Source: JAFLCL01 sp039809495 (lineage in GTDB: Bacteria; Myxococcota_A; Polyangia; Polyangiales; Sandaracinaceae). Taken from it: a stretch of DNA of 64,000 nucleotides. The stretch's first letter is position 1. Every line of letters begins with the position of its first letter. Positions 33,900-42,392 of this stretch are shown piece by piece. The position numbers were made by a program, and so were the translations under genes. The notes beneath the pieces were generated by a model. That model was not told where the DNA came from. It searched no databases and worked only from the letters and a program-made list of their open reading frames with translations. Where the stretch lies: the NCBI GenBank assembly GCA_039809495.1, contig JBDHVC010000001.1, positions 1 through 64,000 of the forward strand, in the 5' to 3' direction.

Positions 33900-33920
33900 T
33901 GAACGCGCTTACAGCGTTCA
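33900..33920. promoter_or_regulatory. Inverted repeat upstream of parC
   Basis: TGAACGC (33900-33906) and GCGTTCA (33914-33920) are a perfect seven-base inverted repeat with a seven-base centre. It lies just past the putative promoter, which could make it an operator or an mRNA hairpin. No regulator is identified. Confidence 0.4.
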
Positions 33921-34000
33921 CGCTGCTCCCGCCGAGGCGGGCCCGAGACGGGTCGCGCTCGACGTCGCTCGATCGGGCCGAGCGAGGAGGGTGTACGCGC

Positions 34001-36550
34001 ATGAATCGCCAGCAACTCTCGCTCTTCGACAAGAAAGGCCCTCCCGAGGCGGACCTCCGCCCCGAGGCCTCGAGCGCCGAACCGCCTCGGCCACCGCGAT
34101 CGCCGCGCGGTCGGGGCGGTGGGAGCGACTCAGGAGATCCCCCGTTCATGCAGATCCGAGACGCCTCGCTCGCCGAGGAGACCCAGAAGCGATACCTCAA
34201 CTACGCGCTCAGCGTCGTCACCTCACGCGCGCTCCCCGACGTCCGCGACGGGATGAAGCCCGTCCAGCGCCGAATCCTCTACGGGATGCAGGCCGGCGGG
34301 CACAAGCACGACGAGAAATTCGTGAAGTGCGCCCGCATCGTCGGCGACGTGATGGGCAAGTATCACCCGCACGGCGACAGCGCGATCTACGACGCGCTCG
34401 TCCGCATGGCGCAGAGCTTCACGCTGCGGCTGCCGCTCGTCGATGGCCAAGGGAACTTCGGCTCCCCCGACGGCGACGGCGCGGCGGCGATGCGCTACAC
34501 GGAGGCGCGGCTCGCGAAGGCGGCGCAGGAGCTGCTCGGCGAGCTCCACAAGGAGACCGTCGATTTTCGGGGCAACTACGACGGGAGCGAGCGTGAGCCC
34601 GTCGTCCTGCCCGCGCGCTTCCCGAACCTGCTCGTGAACGGCAGCGCCGGTATCGCCGTCGGGATGGCGACGTCGATCCCGCCTCACAACCTCGGCGAGG
34701 TGATCGACGCGACGGTCGCGCTCATCGACGAGCCCGAGGCCACGACCAAGCAGCTCCTGAAGCACCTGCGCGGGCCCGACTTCCCGACCGGCGGCCAGCT
34801 CGTCGCGAGCAAGAAGGAGCTCGAGGAGATCTACGAGAGCGGGCAGGGGTCCCTGAAGCTCCAGGGCACGTGGAAGCTCGAGGAGGGCAAGGGCAGCCAG
34901 AACCCCTCGATCGTGCTCACCTCGATCCCGTACGCGATCGAGCGAAAGACGGTGGTCGAGAAGATCGCCGAGCTCATCATCGGGAAGCGGCTGCCGCAGC
35001 TGCTCGACGTGCGCGACGAGTCGACGGAGGACACGCGCATCGTCTGCGAGATCAAGAAGGGCACCGAACCCTCGCTCGTCGTCGGCTACCTCTTCAAGCA
35101 CACGCCGTTCCAGTCGAACGTGCCCGTGAACCTGACGTGCCTCGTGCCGGTGACGGCCGGCGGACAGACGGTGCCGACGCCCGCGCGCCTCGGGCTCCGC
35201 GACATCCTGCGGCAATTCCTCCAATTCCGGATGGAGGTCGTCGTCCGGAGGCTGGACTTCGATCTCGCGCAGCTCAGGCGGCGCATCCACATCCTCGAGG
35301 GCTTCGTCACGATCTTCGACGCGCTCGACGAGACGATCCGCATCATCCGAAGGAGCGAGGGCAAGGCCGACGCGGCGCAGAAGCTGATGAAGCGCTTCGA
35401 GCTCTCGGCGGAGCAGGTCGACGCCATCCTCGAGCTGCGGCTCTACCGGCTCGCGCAGCTCGAGATCCACGTCATCCGCGCCGAGCTCGAGGCGAAGCAG
35501 AAAGACGAGAGGCGCCTCGCGCAGCTCCGCTCGAGCGAGGGGGCGCGCTGGAAGCTCATCCGCGCGGAGCTCTACGAGCTGAAGACGAGCTACGCGGACA
35601 AGCGCATGACGAAGCTCGGCGGCGAGGAGCTCGCGTTCGACGCCGAGGCCTTTATCGTCGATGAGGACCAGTACGTGATCCTGACGCGGCAGGGCTGGAT
35701 CAAGCGGCAAGGGCGCGTCGATCTCTCGAGCACGCGCCTACGCGAGGGCGACGCGATCCTCGACGTCGTCGTGGGATCCACCAAGCAGCCGGTCGCGTTC
35801 TTCTCGAACCTCGGCGCCTGCTACGTGTCGCGCATCGTCGACGTCCCGCAGACGAGCGGCTACGGCGATCCGGTCCAGACCCTCTTCAAGATGGCGGACG
35901 GCGAGCGCATCGTCCGCGCGCTCTCGCTCGATCCGCGGGTGCTCGAGGTCCCGCCGCCGAGCGCGCCCGGTGACGGGCCGCTCATCGAGGGCAGGGCCGA
36001 CGAGCCGGAGCCCCCCTACGTCGTCGCGGTGACGCGGGCCGGCCTCGCGAGCCGCCTCTCGCTCCGCGCGCATCGCGATCCGTCGACCCGCGCGGGCCGC
36101 AGGTATATGCGGCTCAGCGCGGACTTCCCCTCGGACGAGGTCGTCCTCGTCGACGTCTGCGGCGAGGGCGATCGCCTCGCCGTCGGCACCGCGGCGGGGC
36201 ATGGCCTCGTCACGACGGTCGACGAGATCCCCATCCTCGCGGGCGCGGGCAAGGGCGTGCGGCTCGTGAAGCTCGAAGAGAAGGAGGACGCGGTGCTCGG
36301 CGCCCGCCTCGTCGAGGCGGCCGTGACGCAAGGGAACGAGGAGCCGCTCGTCCTCGAGCACGAGAACGGCAAGCTCTTCGAGATCCGCGCGACCAAGCGC
36401 GAGGTCGTCGGCCGAGGGGGTCGGGGACGCGAGCTCTTCAAGCGCGGCAAGGCCGTGCGCGCGCTCGATCGCGAGGTCTCCTTGCCGGTCCTCCCCGGCC
36501 ACGACGAGGAGCCGAGGAAGCGCAATTCCCGGGCGCCGGAGGCGAACTGA
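34001..36550 (+). CDS. parC: Topoisomerase IV subunit A (ParC-type)
   Basis: An 849-residue type IIA topoisomerase subunit that breaks and rejoins DNA and, with ParE, decatenates chromosomes. The ATG follows GAGGAGGG. The first ~50 residues are a Pro/Arg-rich extension not usual in the family. The core begins RYLNYALSVVTSRALPDVRDG. The quinolone-region helix is KYHPHGDSAIYDALVRMAQSF, with the Ser and Asp commonly changed in resistance still present. The catalytic Tyr is in AAAMRYTEARL, followed by the tower and dimer regions. The C-terminal beta-propeller lacks a clear GyrA box, which supports ParC over GyrA. It overlaps parE by one base (TGATG). Confidence 0.9.
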   Translation: MNRQQLSLFDKKGPPEADLRPEASSAEPPRPPRSPRGRGGGSDSGDPPFMQIRDASLAEETQKRYLNYALSVVTSRALPDVRDGMKPVQRRILYGMQAGGHKHDEKFVKCARIVGDVMGKYHPHGDSAIYDALVRMAQSFTLRLPLVDGQGNFGSPDGDGAAAMRYTEARLAKAAQELLGELHKETVDFRGNYDGSEREPVVLPARFPNLLVNGSAGIAVGMATSIPPHNLGEVIDATVALIDEPEATTKQLLKHLRGPDFPTGGQLVASKKELEEIYESGQGSLKLQGTWKLEEGKGSQNPSIVLTSIPYAIERKTVVEKIAELIIGKRLPQLLDVRDESTEDTRIVCEIKKGTEPSLVVGYLFKHTPFQSNVPVNLTCLVPVTAGGQTVPTPARLGLRDILRQFLQFRMEVVVRRLDFDLAQLRRRIHILEGFVTIFDALDETIRIIRRSEGKADAAQKLMKRFELSAEQVDAILELRLYRLAQLEIHVIRAELEAKQKDERRLAQLRSSEGARWKLIRAELYELKTSYADKRMTKLGGEELAFDAEAFIVDEDQYVILTRQGWIKRQGRVDLSSTRLREGDAILDVVVGSTKQPVAFFSNLGACYVSRIVDVPQTSGYGDPVQTLFKMADGERIVRALSLDPRVLEVPPPSAPGDGPLIEGRADEPEPPYVVAVTRAGLASRLSLRAHRDPSTRAGRRYMRLSADFPSDEVVLVDVCGEGDRLAVGTAAGHGLVTTVDEIPILAGAGKGVRLVKLEEKEDAVLGARLVEAAVTQGNEEPLVLEHENGKLFEIRATKREVVGRGGRGRELFKRGKAVRALDREVSLPVLPGHDEEPRKRNSRAPEAN

Positions 36551-38502
36551 TGAGCGGCACGACGAAGACGCCGTCGATCCGGCCTGGCGCGAAGGGCAGC
36601 TACGCGTCGAGCGACATCGACGTCCTCGAGGGGCTCGAGCCCGTCCGCAAGCGCCCCGCGATGTACATCGGCGGGACGGGCGTCGATGGGTACCACCACC
36701 TGCTCTGGGAGATCGTCGACAACTGCGTCGACGAGGCGATCAACGGGTACGCGTCGCAGATCGACGTCGTCATCGAGGGCGATCGCCGTGGCGCGATCGT
36801 CACGGACAACGGGCGCGGGATCCCGGTCGACGTCCACCCGAAGCACAAGAAGACGGCGCTCGAGCTCGTGCTCACGGTGCTGCACGCCGGCGGCAAGTTC
36901 GCGGGCAAGAATTACCAGGTCTCGGGCGGCCTCCACGGCGTCGGCGCGTCGGTGGTGAACGCGCTCTCGGAGCGGCTCGTCGCGACGGTGCGCCGCGACG
37001 GGGGCGAGTGGACGCAGGCGTTCTCGCGCGGCGCGCCAGAAGGCAAGCTCAGGTCCGGCGGGGCGACGAAGCGCCACGGGACGACGATCGCGTTCCGGCC
37101 GGATCCGGAGATCTTCGGCAAGAGCGCGACCTTCGACGTCGAGCGGATCCGAGAGCGGCTCGAGGCCAAGAGCTACCTGCACCGCGGGCTCCGCATCACG
37201 CTGAAGGACGAGAAGAGCGGAGAGCGGTGGGACTTCCTCCACCCGGGTGGGATCGTCGAGTTCCTCTCGCGCACGATCGCCCTGCGCGGCAAGCCGGCGA
37301 TCCACCCGCAGCCGTTCACGCTCGACCGTCCCGACGACCCGCGGGTCGAGGTCGCGCTCGCGTGGACCGAGGGCACGGATGAGCGGATCCAGAGCTACGC
37401 GAACGGGATCCCGACGCCGCAAGGGGGCACCCACGAGAGCGGCGTCAAGGGCGCGCTGAACAAGGCGATCCGCGCGTTCATGGCGGCGAAGAAGATCGAG
37501 CCCAAGGGTGTGAGCGTCGCGGCCGAGGACATCCGCGAGGGCCTCGTCGCGATCGTCTCGGTCTACGTCGCGGAGCCGCAGTTCCAGGGGCAGACGAAGG
37601 ATCGCCTCAACAACCCCGAGGTCACCGCGCAGGTCGAGGCGGTCGTGCGGACGGCGCTCGAGCAGTGGCTGCTCGACAACTCCTCGGTCGGCGAGGGCAT
37701 CGTCGCGCGCATCATCGCCGCCGCGCGCGCGAGGGAGGCGAGCCGCGCCGCGAGCCAGCAGGTCTCGCGCAAGAGCGCGGTGAGCCACCGCCTCAACCTC
37801 CCGGGCAAGCTCTCGGACTGCTCGAGCACGGACCCGCACGCGAGCGAGCTCTTCCTCGTCGAGGGCGACTCCGCCGGCGGCTCGGCGAAGGCGGGACGTG
37901 ATCGCAAGACGCAGGCGATCCTCCCCCTGCGCGGCAAGGTGCTCAACGCGGAGCGCGCGAACGTCGCGACCGTCACGCAGAACAAGGAGCTTCAAGACAT
38001 CGTCTCGGCGCTCGGCTGCGGGATGGGCAAGGACTTCGACGTCAAGAAGCTCCGCTACGGCAAGGTCTTCCTCTTGATGGACGCCGACAGCGACGGGCAC
38101 CACATCGCGACGCTCCTCTTGACCTTCTTCTATCGCCTGCTCCCCGGGCTCGTCCGCGAGGGGCACGTCTACCTCGCGCAGCCGCCGCTCTACCGCATCG
38201 GCGCGGGGAAGGAGACCTACTGGGCGCTCGACGACGCCGACAAGGAGCGCATCCTCGCCGGGCTGCCGAGGACGGTGAAGCCCACCATCCAGCGCTTCAA
38301 GGGGCTCGGCGAGATGAACGCGGAGCAGCTCAAGGAGACGACGCTCGATCCGAGGAGGCGGCGGGCGCTGCGCGTCGTGATCGACGAGGAGCTCGAGACC
38401 GATCGGGTGCTCAACGAGCTCATGGGCAAGGACGCCTCGATGCGCTTTCGCTTCATCATGGACAACGCGCCGAAGGCGGACACCGACGAGCTCGACGTGT
38501 GA
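36550..38502 (+). CDS. parE: Topoisomerase IV subunit B (ParE-type)
   Basis: A 650-residue ATPase subunit of the type IIA topoisomerase. GHKL motifs: LLWEIVDNCVDEAINGYA, VTDNGRGIPVDVH, and GLHGVGASVVNALS. The transducer domain contains RIQSYANGIPTPQGGTHESG. The TOPRIM domain carries LVEGDSAGGSAKAGRD (the Glu) and LLMDADSDGHHI (the Asp-x-Asp), and the C-terminal QRFKGLGEMN stretch is intact. The length suits ParE/GyrB of the short type. ParC and ParE are coupled by TGATG. Whether the genome also has gyrA and gyrB cannot be known from this window. Confidence 0.92.
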   Translation: MSGTTKTPSIRPGAKGSYASSDIDVLEGLEPVRKRPAMYIGGTGVDGYHHLLWEIVDNCVDEAINGYASQIDVVIEGDRRGAIVTDNGRGIPVDVHPKHKKTALELVLTVLHAGGKFAGKNYQVSGGLHGVGASVVNALSERLVATVRRDGGEWTQAFSRGAPEGKLRSGGATKRHGTTIAFRPDPEIFGKSATFDVERIRERLEAKSYLHRGLRITLKDEKSGERWDFLHPGGIVEFLSRTIALRGKPAIHPQPFTLDRPDDPRVEVALAWTEGTDERIQSYANGIPTPQGGTHESGVKGALNKAIRAFMAAKKIEPKGVSVAAEDIREGLVAIVSVYVAEPQFQGQTKDRLNNPEVTAQVEAVVRTALEQWLLDNSSVGEGIVARIIAAARAREASRAASQQVSRKSAVSHRLNLPGKLSDCSSTDPHASELFLVEGDSAGGSAKAGRDRKTQAILPLRGKVLNAERANVATVTQNKELQDIVSALGCGMGKDFDVKKLRYGKVFLLMDADSDGHHIATLLLTFFYRLLPGLVREGHVYLAQPPLYRIGAGKETYWALDDADKERILAGLPRTVKPTIQRFKGLGEMNAEQLKETTLDPRRRRALRVVIDEELETDRVLNELMGKDASMRFRFIMDNAPKADTDELDV

Positions 38503-38529
38503 TCGGGCCGGCCGCGGCCGCGTCGATCG

Positions 38530-39609
38530 TCAGAGCCCCTCGTCGCGCAGGAACGCGACGAGGTCGCGGTAGAACGCGAGGTGATCGAAGTCGTTGAGGA
38601 GGCCGGGCGAGTCGCCGAAGAGGTGGCCGATCTCGTCGAGGTGATCAGCCGGGATGCAGCCGAGGAAGCGGCCATGGCGCGCGCTCGAGACGGGGACGAG
38701 GCCGTCGCTCGGCTCGTCGAGGATCGCCTGGGGCACGGAGAGGAGCGCGTCCGTCGGATCGGTCGTCGAGTCGTAGCGCCGCAGGAAGCTCGCGCGATCG
38801 CCCCGGCGGCAGAACTCCGCGGCGAGCGATCGGCCGCTCCGGCCCGCGATGGAGTAGTAGCGGACGCTCGGCTCGTCGGGGTGAGCCGCGTTGAACGCGT
38901 CGCTCCCTCCCCGCGAGAAGAGCCGGAGGGGAGCGAAGACGCTCGTCTCGTCGCCCGCGGCGTCGTAGAGCGGCGCGGCGACGAGGCGGACGAGCGCGTC
39001 GAGCAGGTCTTGGAGGCGCCGATCCGCCACGACGCGCAGCACGACGTCGGCGATCGGTGTGCCCTCGTGGGGCGTCGCGATCGTCGTCACCGACGCCACG
39101 AGATCGGGCCGGAGGTTCGCGACGACGCGGGCGTCGAGGCCGCCCTGCGAGTGCGCGACGAGGTTCACGCGGGCCGCGCCCGTCTCCTCGAGGACGCGCT
39201 CCACGTGGGCGAGCAATTCGCGGCCGCGTGTCTCGGAGTCGTTGAAGGGGTCGACCGCGGGCGTGTAGACCTGCGGCTCACCGTGCGCCGCGAGGTCCGC
39301 GCGGACGTGCCAGTAGTAGTCGACGAAGCCGAGCCCCGCGAAGTCCTCGAAGCCGAAGAAGCCGTGCGCGAAGACGATCGGGTAGGGCGGACCGAGGCGC
39401 GCCGCGTCCTGCCCCGCGTCGGCGGGCCGCGCGGGCGCGTCGCTCGCGGGCGCGTCCGCGGCGGGGCGCGCGTCGAGGGTGATCGACGCGTCGAGGCTCG
39501 CGTGAGCGTCGGAGGGGGAGCTCGCGTCGGGCGCGCCGAGCTCGCTCGCGCAGCCGAGCGCGCCGAGCGAGGCGAGCGCGAGGAGCGCGAGCGCGCGTCG
39601 AGGGGGCAT
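38530..39609 (-). CDS. Secreted triacylglycerol lipase-like lipoprotein
   Basis: A 359-residue lipoprotein (signal ending LGALGC). After an Asp/Ala linker (to ~residue 70) comes an alpha/beta hydrolase of the bacterial lipase type: YPIVFAHGFFGFEDFAG (oxyanion loop with His-Gly), VNLVAHSQGGLDARVVA (nucleophile Ser in AHSQGG), SVTTIATPHEGTPIAD, DGLVPVSSARHG (catalytic Asp region) and DHLDEIGHLFG (catalytic His region). The early HGFFGF and the SQGG elbow are as in Pseudomonas lipases of family I. It hydrolyses acylglycerols or esters outside the cell. The ATG was chosen for the signal peptide; an upstream GTG is in frame. Confidence 0.88.
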   Translation of the reverse strand: MPPRRALALLALASLGALGCASELGAPDASSPSDAHASLDASITLDARPAADAPASDAPARPADAGQDAARLGPPYPIVFAHGFFGFEDFAGLGFVDYYWHVRADLAAHGEPQVYTPAVDPFNDSETRGRELLAHVERVLEETGAARVNLVAHSQGGLDARVVANLRPDLVASVTTIATPHEGTPIADVVLRVVADRRLQDLLDALVRLVAAPLYDAAGDETSVFAPLRLFSRGGSDAFNAAHPDEPSVRYYSIAGRSGRSLAAEFCRRGDRASFLRRYDSTTDPTDALLSVPQAILDEPSDGLVPVSSARHGRFLGCIPADHLDEIGHLFGDSPGLLNDFDHLAFYRDLVAFLRDEGL

Positions 39610-39925
39610 GAGCGGAGGATCCTCGACGACCGACGGGGCGTCAATCACGCGGAGATCGCGCGTTTTCGAGGTGGGACGCCGCGCGTGAGGCGCGGGAGAT
39701 CAGCGGCCCGCTCGCGACGGAGCCTCACCTCCGACTCTCTCGCGCTGGACGTCCTCCGACGTGGTACAAACCCCGGCCCGACGCGCCGCGGAGTCCGTCC
39801 GACCCCGCGTCGTACGCGCGCTCTCGAACGCGCGCACGGCCTCAGCGCGTCGGTCCGAGCTGCACGCGCTCGTCGAACGGATGACGCTCGGCGGGCCTCA
39901 ACGACGCCAGAAGGAGAACCCACCG
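39610..39925. other. Divergent gap between lipase and icd
   Basis: About 316 bases. No gene is supported. It must hold the promoters of the lipase and icd; TACAAA (39765-39770) is the best -10 candidate for icd but no convincing -35 was seen. A strong AAGGAGAA ribosome site precedes icd. Confidence 0.4.
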
Positions 39926-41329
39926 ATGACGACCGAGCTCTTTGCGCCGCCAGCCTCCGGGACCGCGATCACGATGTCGAAGGACGGCAAGCTGCAGGTC
40001 CCCAACGACCCGATCATCCCGTTCATCGAGGGCGACGGGACCGGGCGTGACATCTGGAAGGCGTCCGTCCGCGTCCTCGACGCGGCGGTGGAGAAGGCGT
40101 ACGGCGGCGAGCGGAAGATCCACTGGTGGGAGGTCTTCGCTGGGGAGAAGGCGTTCCTCACGTACGGCAATTGGCTCCCCGATCAGACCGTCGACGGCTT
40201 CAAGAAGTACCTCGTCGGCATCAAGGGGCCGCTCACGACGCCGATCGGCGGCGGCATCCGCTCGCTGAACGTCGCGCTCCGGCAGATGCTCGATCTCTAC
40301 GTGTGCCTTCGCCCCGTGCGCTGGTTCAAGGGCGTGCCCTCGCCCGTTCGCGCGCCCGAGAAGTGCGACATGATCATCTTCCGCGAGAACTGCGAGGACA
40401 TCTACGCCGGCATCGAGTGGGAGGCGGGCTCGGACGGCGCGCAGAAGCTGGTCGCGTTCCTGAAGGAGAACTTTCCGAAGGAGTACGGGAAGATCCGCTT
40501 CCCCGAGACGAGCGGGATCGGCATCAAGCCCGTCTCGAAGGACGGCACCGAGCGGCTCGTCGAGGCCGCGATCGAGCACGCCCTGCGCTACGGACGCAAG
40601 AGCGTGACGCTCGTCCACAAAGGCAACATCATGAAGTTCACGGAGGGCGCGTTCCGGACGTGGGGCTACGCCATCGCGCAGAGCGCCTTCCGCGCCGACG
40701 TGGTCACCGAGCGCGAGAGCTGGATCCTCGGCAACCAGGAGCAGAACCCGAAGCTCACCGTCGAGGAGAACGCGCGCCTCGTCGAGCCGGGCTACGACAT
40801 GCTGCCGCCGGCGCAGCGCGACGCGCTCCACGCCGAGGTGAAGGCGGCGCTCGCGCTCGGGCCGACGCACGGTGACGGCAAGTGGAAGACGAAGCTCCGC
40901 GTCAAGGACTCGATCGCCGACATCACGCTCCAGCAGGTGCTCACGCGGCCCGCCGACTTCGACGTCATCGCGACCTTGAACCTGAATGGCGACTACCTCT
41001 CGGACGCGCTCGCGGCGCAGGTCGGCGGCATCGGCATCGCGCCGGGCGGCAACATCAATTACGCCACCGGGCACGCCATCTTCGAGGCCACGCACGGCAC
41101 CGCGCCGAAGTACGCCGACAAGGATCAGGTGAACCCGGGCTCGGTGATCCTCTCGGGCGAGATGATGCTCCGCCACCTCGGCTGGGACGAGGCGGCCGAT
41201 CGCGTCATCAAGGGCATGGACGGCGCGATCGGCGCGAAGACCGTCACCTACGACTTCGCGCGGATGATGGAGGGCGCGACGCAGGTGAAGTGCAGCGAGT
41301 TCGGCTCGGCCGTCATCGCGCACATGTGA
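39926..41329 (+). CDS. icd: NADP-dependent isocitrate dehydrogenase
   Basis: A 467-residue decarboxylating dehydrogenase (isocitrate to 2-oxoglutarate) of the dimeric bacterial type. The ATG follows AAGGAGAA. N-terminus VPNDPIIPFIEGDGTGRDIW is typical. GGGIRSLNVALRQMLDLYVCLRPVRWF holds the isocitrate-binding Ser, the residue phosphorylated in E. coli, plus Arg residues. VHKGNIMKFTEGAF, NLNGDYLSDALAAQVGGIGIAPGGNI and ATHGTAPKYADKDQVNPGS (adenine nucleotide contact) complete the pattern. It is slightly longer than E. coli Icd by a mid-domain segment. First gene of a TCA block. Confidence 0.96.
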   Translation: MTTELFAPPASGTAITMSKDGKLQVPNDPIIPFIEGDGTGRDIWKASVRVLDAAVEKAYGGERKIHWWEVFAGEKAFLTYGNWLPDQTVDGFKKYLVGIKGPLTTPIGGGIRSLNVALRQMLDLYVCLRPVRWFKGVPSPVRAPEKCDMIIFRENCEDIYAGIEWEAGSDGAQKLVAFLKENFPKEYGKIRFPETSGIGIKPVSKDGTERLVEAAIEHALRYGRKSVTLVHKGNIMKFTEGAFRTWGYAIAQSAFRADVVTERESWILGNQEQNPKLTVEENARLVEPGYDMLPPAQRDALHAEVKAALALGPTHGDGKWKTKLRVKDSIADITLQQVLTRPADFDVIATLNLNGDYLSDALAAQVGGIGIAPGGNINYATGHAIFEATHGTAPKYADKDQVNPGSVILSGEMMLRHLGWDEAADRVIKGMDGAIGAKTVTYDFARMMEGATQVKCSEFGSAVIAHM

Positions 41330-41392
41330 GCGCGGATCGGCGCGAAGGGGGCGGCGCTCGCGCGCGCCGCCGCCCGGCGATTGCGAGAACGG

Positions 41393-41406
41393 TTGGATGG
41401 ATCCAA
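41393..41406. promoter_or_regulatory. Palindrome upstream of mdh
   Basis: TTGGAT-GG-ATCCAA, perfect six-base arms with a two-base centre, 48 bases before the mdh start and inside the 124-base icd-mdh gap. It could be an operator or chance; no regulator is known. Confidence 0.3.
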
Positions 41407-41453
41407 AGGGAGGGCGTTCGAGCGTGCGCCCCTCGAGGCATCAAGGAGAACCC

Positions 41454-42392
41454 ATGGCGAAGCGAAGAAAGATTGGAGTCATCGGCGCAGGCAACATCGG
41501 CGGCGAGCTCGCGAAGCTCGTGCTCACGCGCCAGCTCGGCGACTGCGTGCTCCTCGACATCCCGGAGAAGGCGGACGTCGCGCGCGGCAAGGCGCTCGAC
41601 CTCATGCAGACGGGCGCCCTCGAGGGCCTCGACGGCACCATCACGGGCACGAGCGACTACGCGGCGCTCGTGGGCGCCGACGTCGTGATCGTGACGGCGG
41701 GCGTGCCGCGCAAGCCGGGCATGAGCCGCGACGACCTCCTCTCGATCAACCTGAAGATCATCCGCTCCGTCGCGGCCGGGATCCGCGAGCACGCGCCCGA
41801 CGCGTTCGTCATCGTCATCTCGAACCCGCTCGACGCGATGGTCTACGAGATGAAGAAGCAGACGGGGTTCTCGGCGAAGAAGGTCGTCGGCATGGCGGGC
41901 GTCCTCGACTCCGCGCGCATGCAGCTCTTCCTCGCGCAGGCGATCGGCGCGAGCGTCAAGGACGTGCGCGCGCTCGTCCTCGGCGGGCACGGCGACTCGA
42001 TGGTGCCGATCGTCTCGCACACGACGATCAACGGCATCCCCGTCGCCTCGCTCCTCTCGAAGGAGACGCTCGACGCCATCTTCACGCGGACGGCGGGGGG
42101 CGGTGGCGAGATCGTCAAGCTCATGGGGACGAGCGCCTTCGTCGCGCCCGCGGCCGGCGCGATCACGATGGCGGAGGCCTACCTCTTCGATCAGAAGCGG
42201 ATCCTCGCCTGCGCCGCGTATCTCGAGGGGGAGTACGGCTACAAGGATCTCTACATGGGCGTCCCGGTCGTGATCGGCGGCGGCGGCGCGGAGAAGGTCA
42301 TCTCGATCTCGCTCACGGCGGAGGAGATGGCGCTCCTCGACAAGAGCGCCGAGGCCGTGCGCGGGCTCCTCGAGGCCGCCGCGAAGCTGTGA
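41454..42392 (+). CDS. mdh: Malate dehydrogenase
   Basis: A 312-residue LDH-like NAD-dependent malate dehydrogenase. The ATG follows AAGGAGAA. KIGVIGAGNIGGELAKLV is the dinucleotide-binding loop; VTAGVPRKPGMSRDDLL carries the substrate-binding Arg segment; VVGMAGVLDSARMQLFLA and LGGHGDSMVPIVSH hold the catalytic Asp-His pair and the Arg (VLDSAR) that binds the carboxylate. Together with icd and sucCD it interconverts TCA intermediates. Its stop overlaps the GTG of the next gene (GTGA), so translation of that lipoprotein is coupled. Confidence 0.96.
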   Translation: MAKRRKIGVIGAGNIGGELAKLVLTRQLGDCVLLDIPEKADVARGKALDLMQTGALEGLDGTITGTSDYAALVGADVVIVTAGVPRKPGMSRDDLLSINLKIIRSVAAGIREHAPDAFVIVISNPLDAMVYEMKKQTGFSAKKVVGMAGVLDSARMQLFLAQAIGASVKDVRALVLGGHGDSMVPIVSHTTINGIPVASLLSKETLDAIFTRTAGGGGEIVKLMGTSAFVAPAAGAITMAEAYLFDQKRILACAAYLEGEYGYKDLYMGVPVVIGGGGAEKVISISLTAEEMALLDKSAEAVRGLLEAAAKL

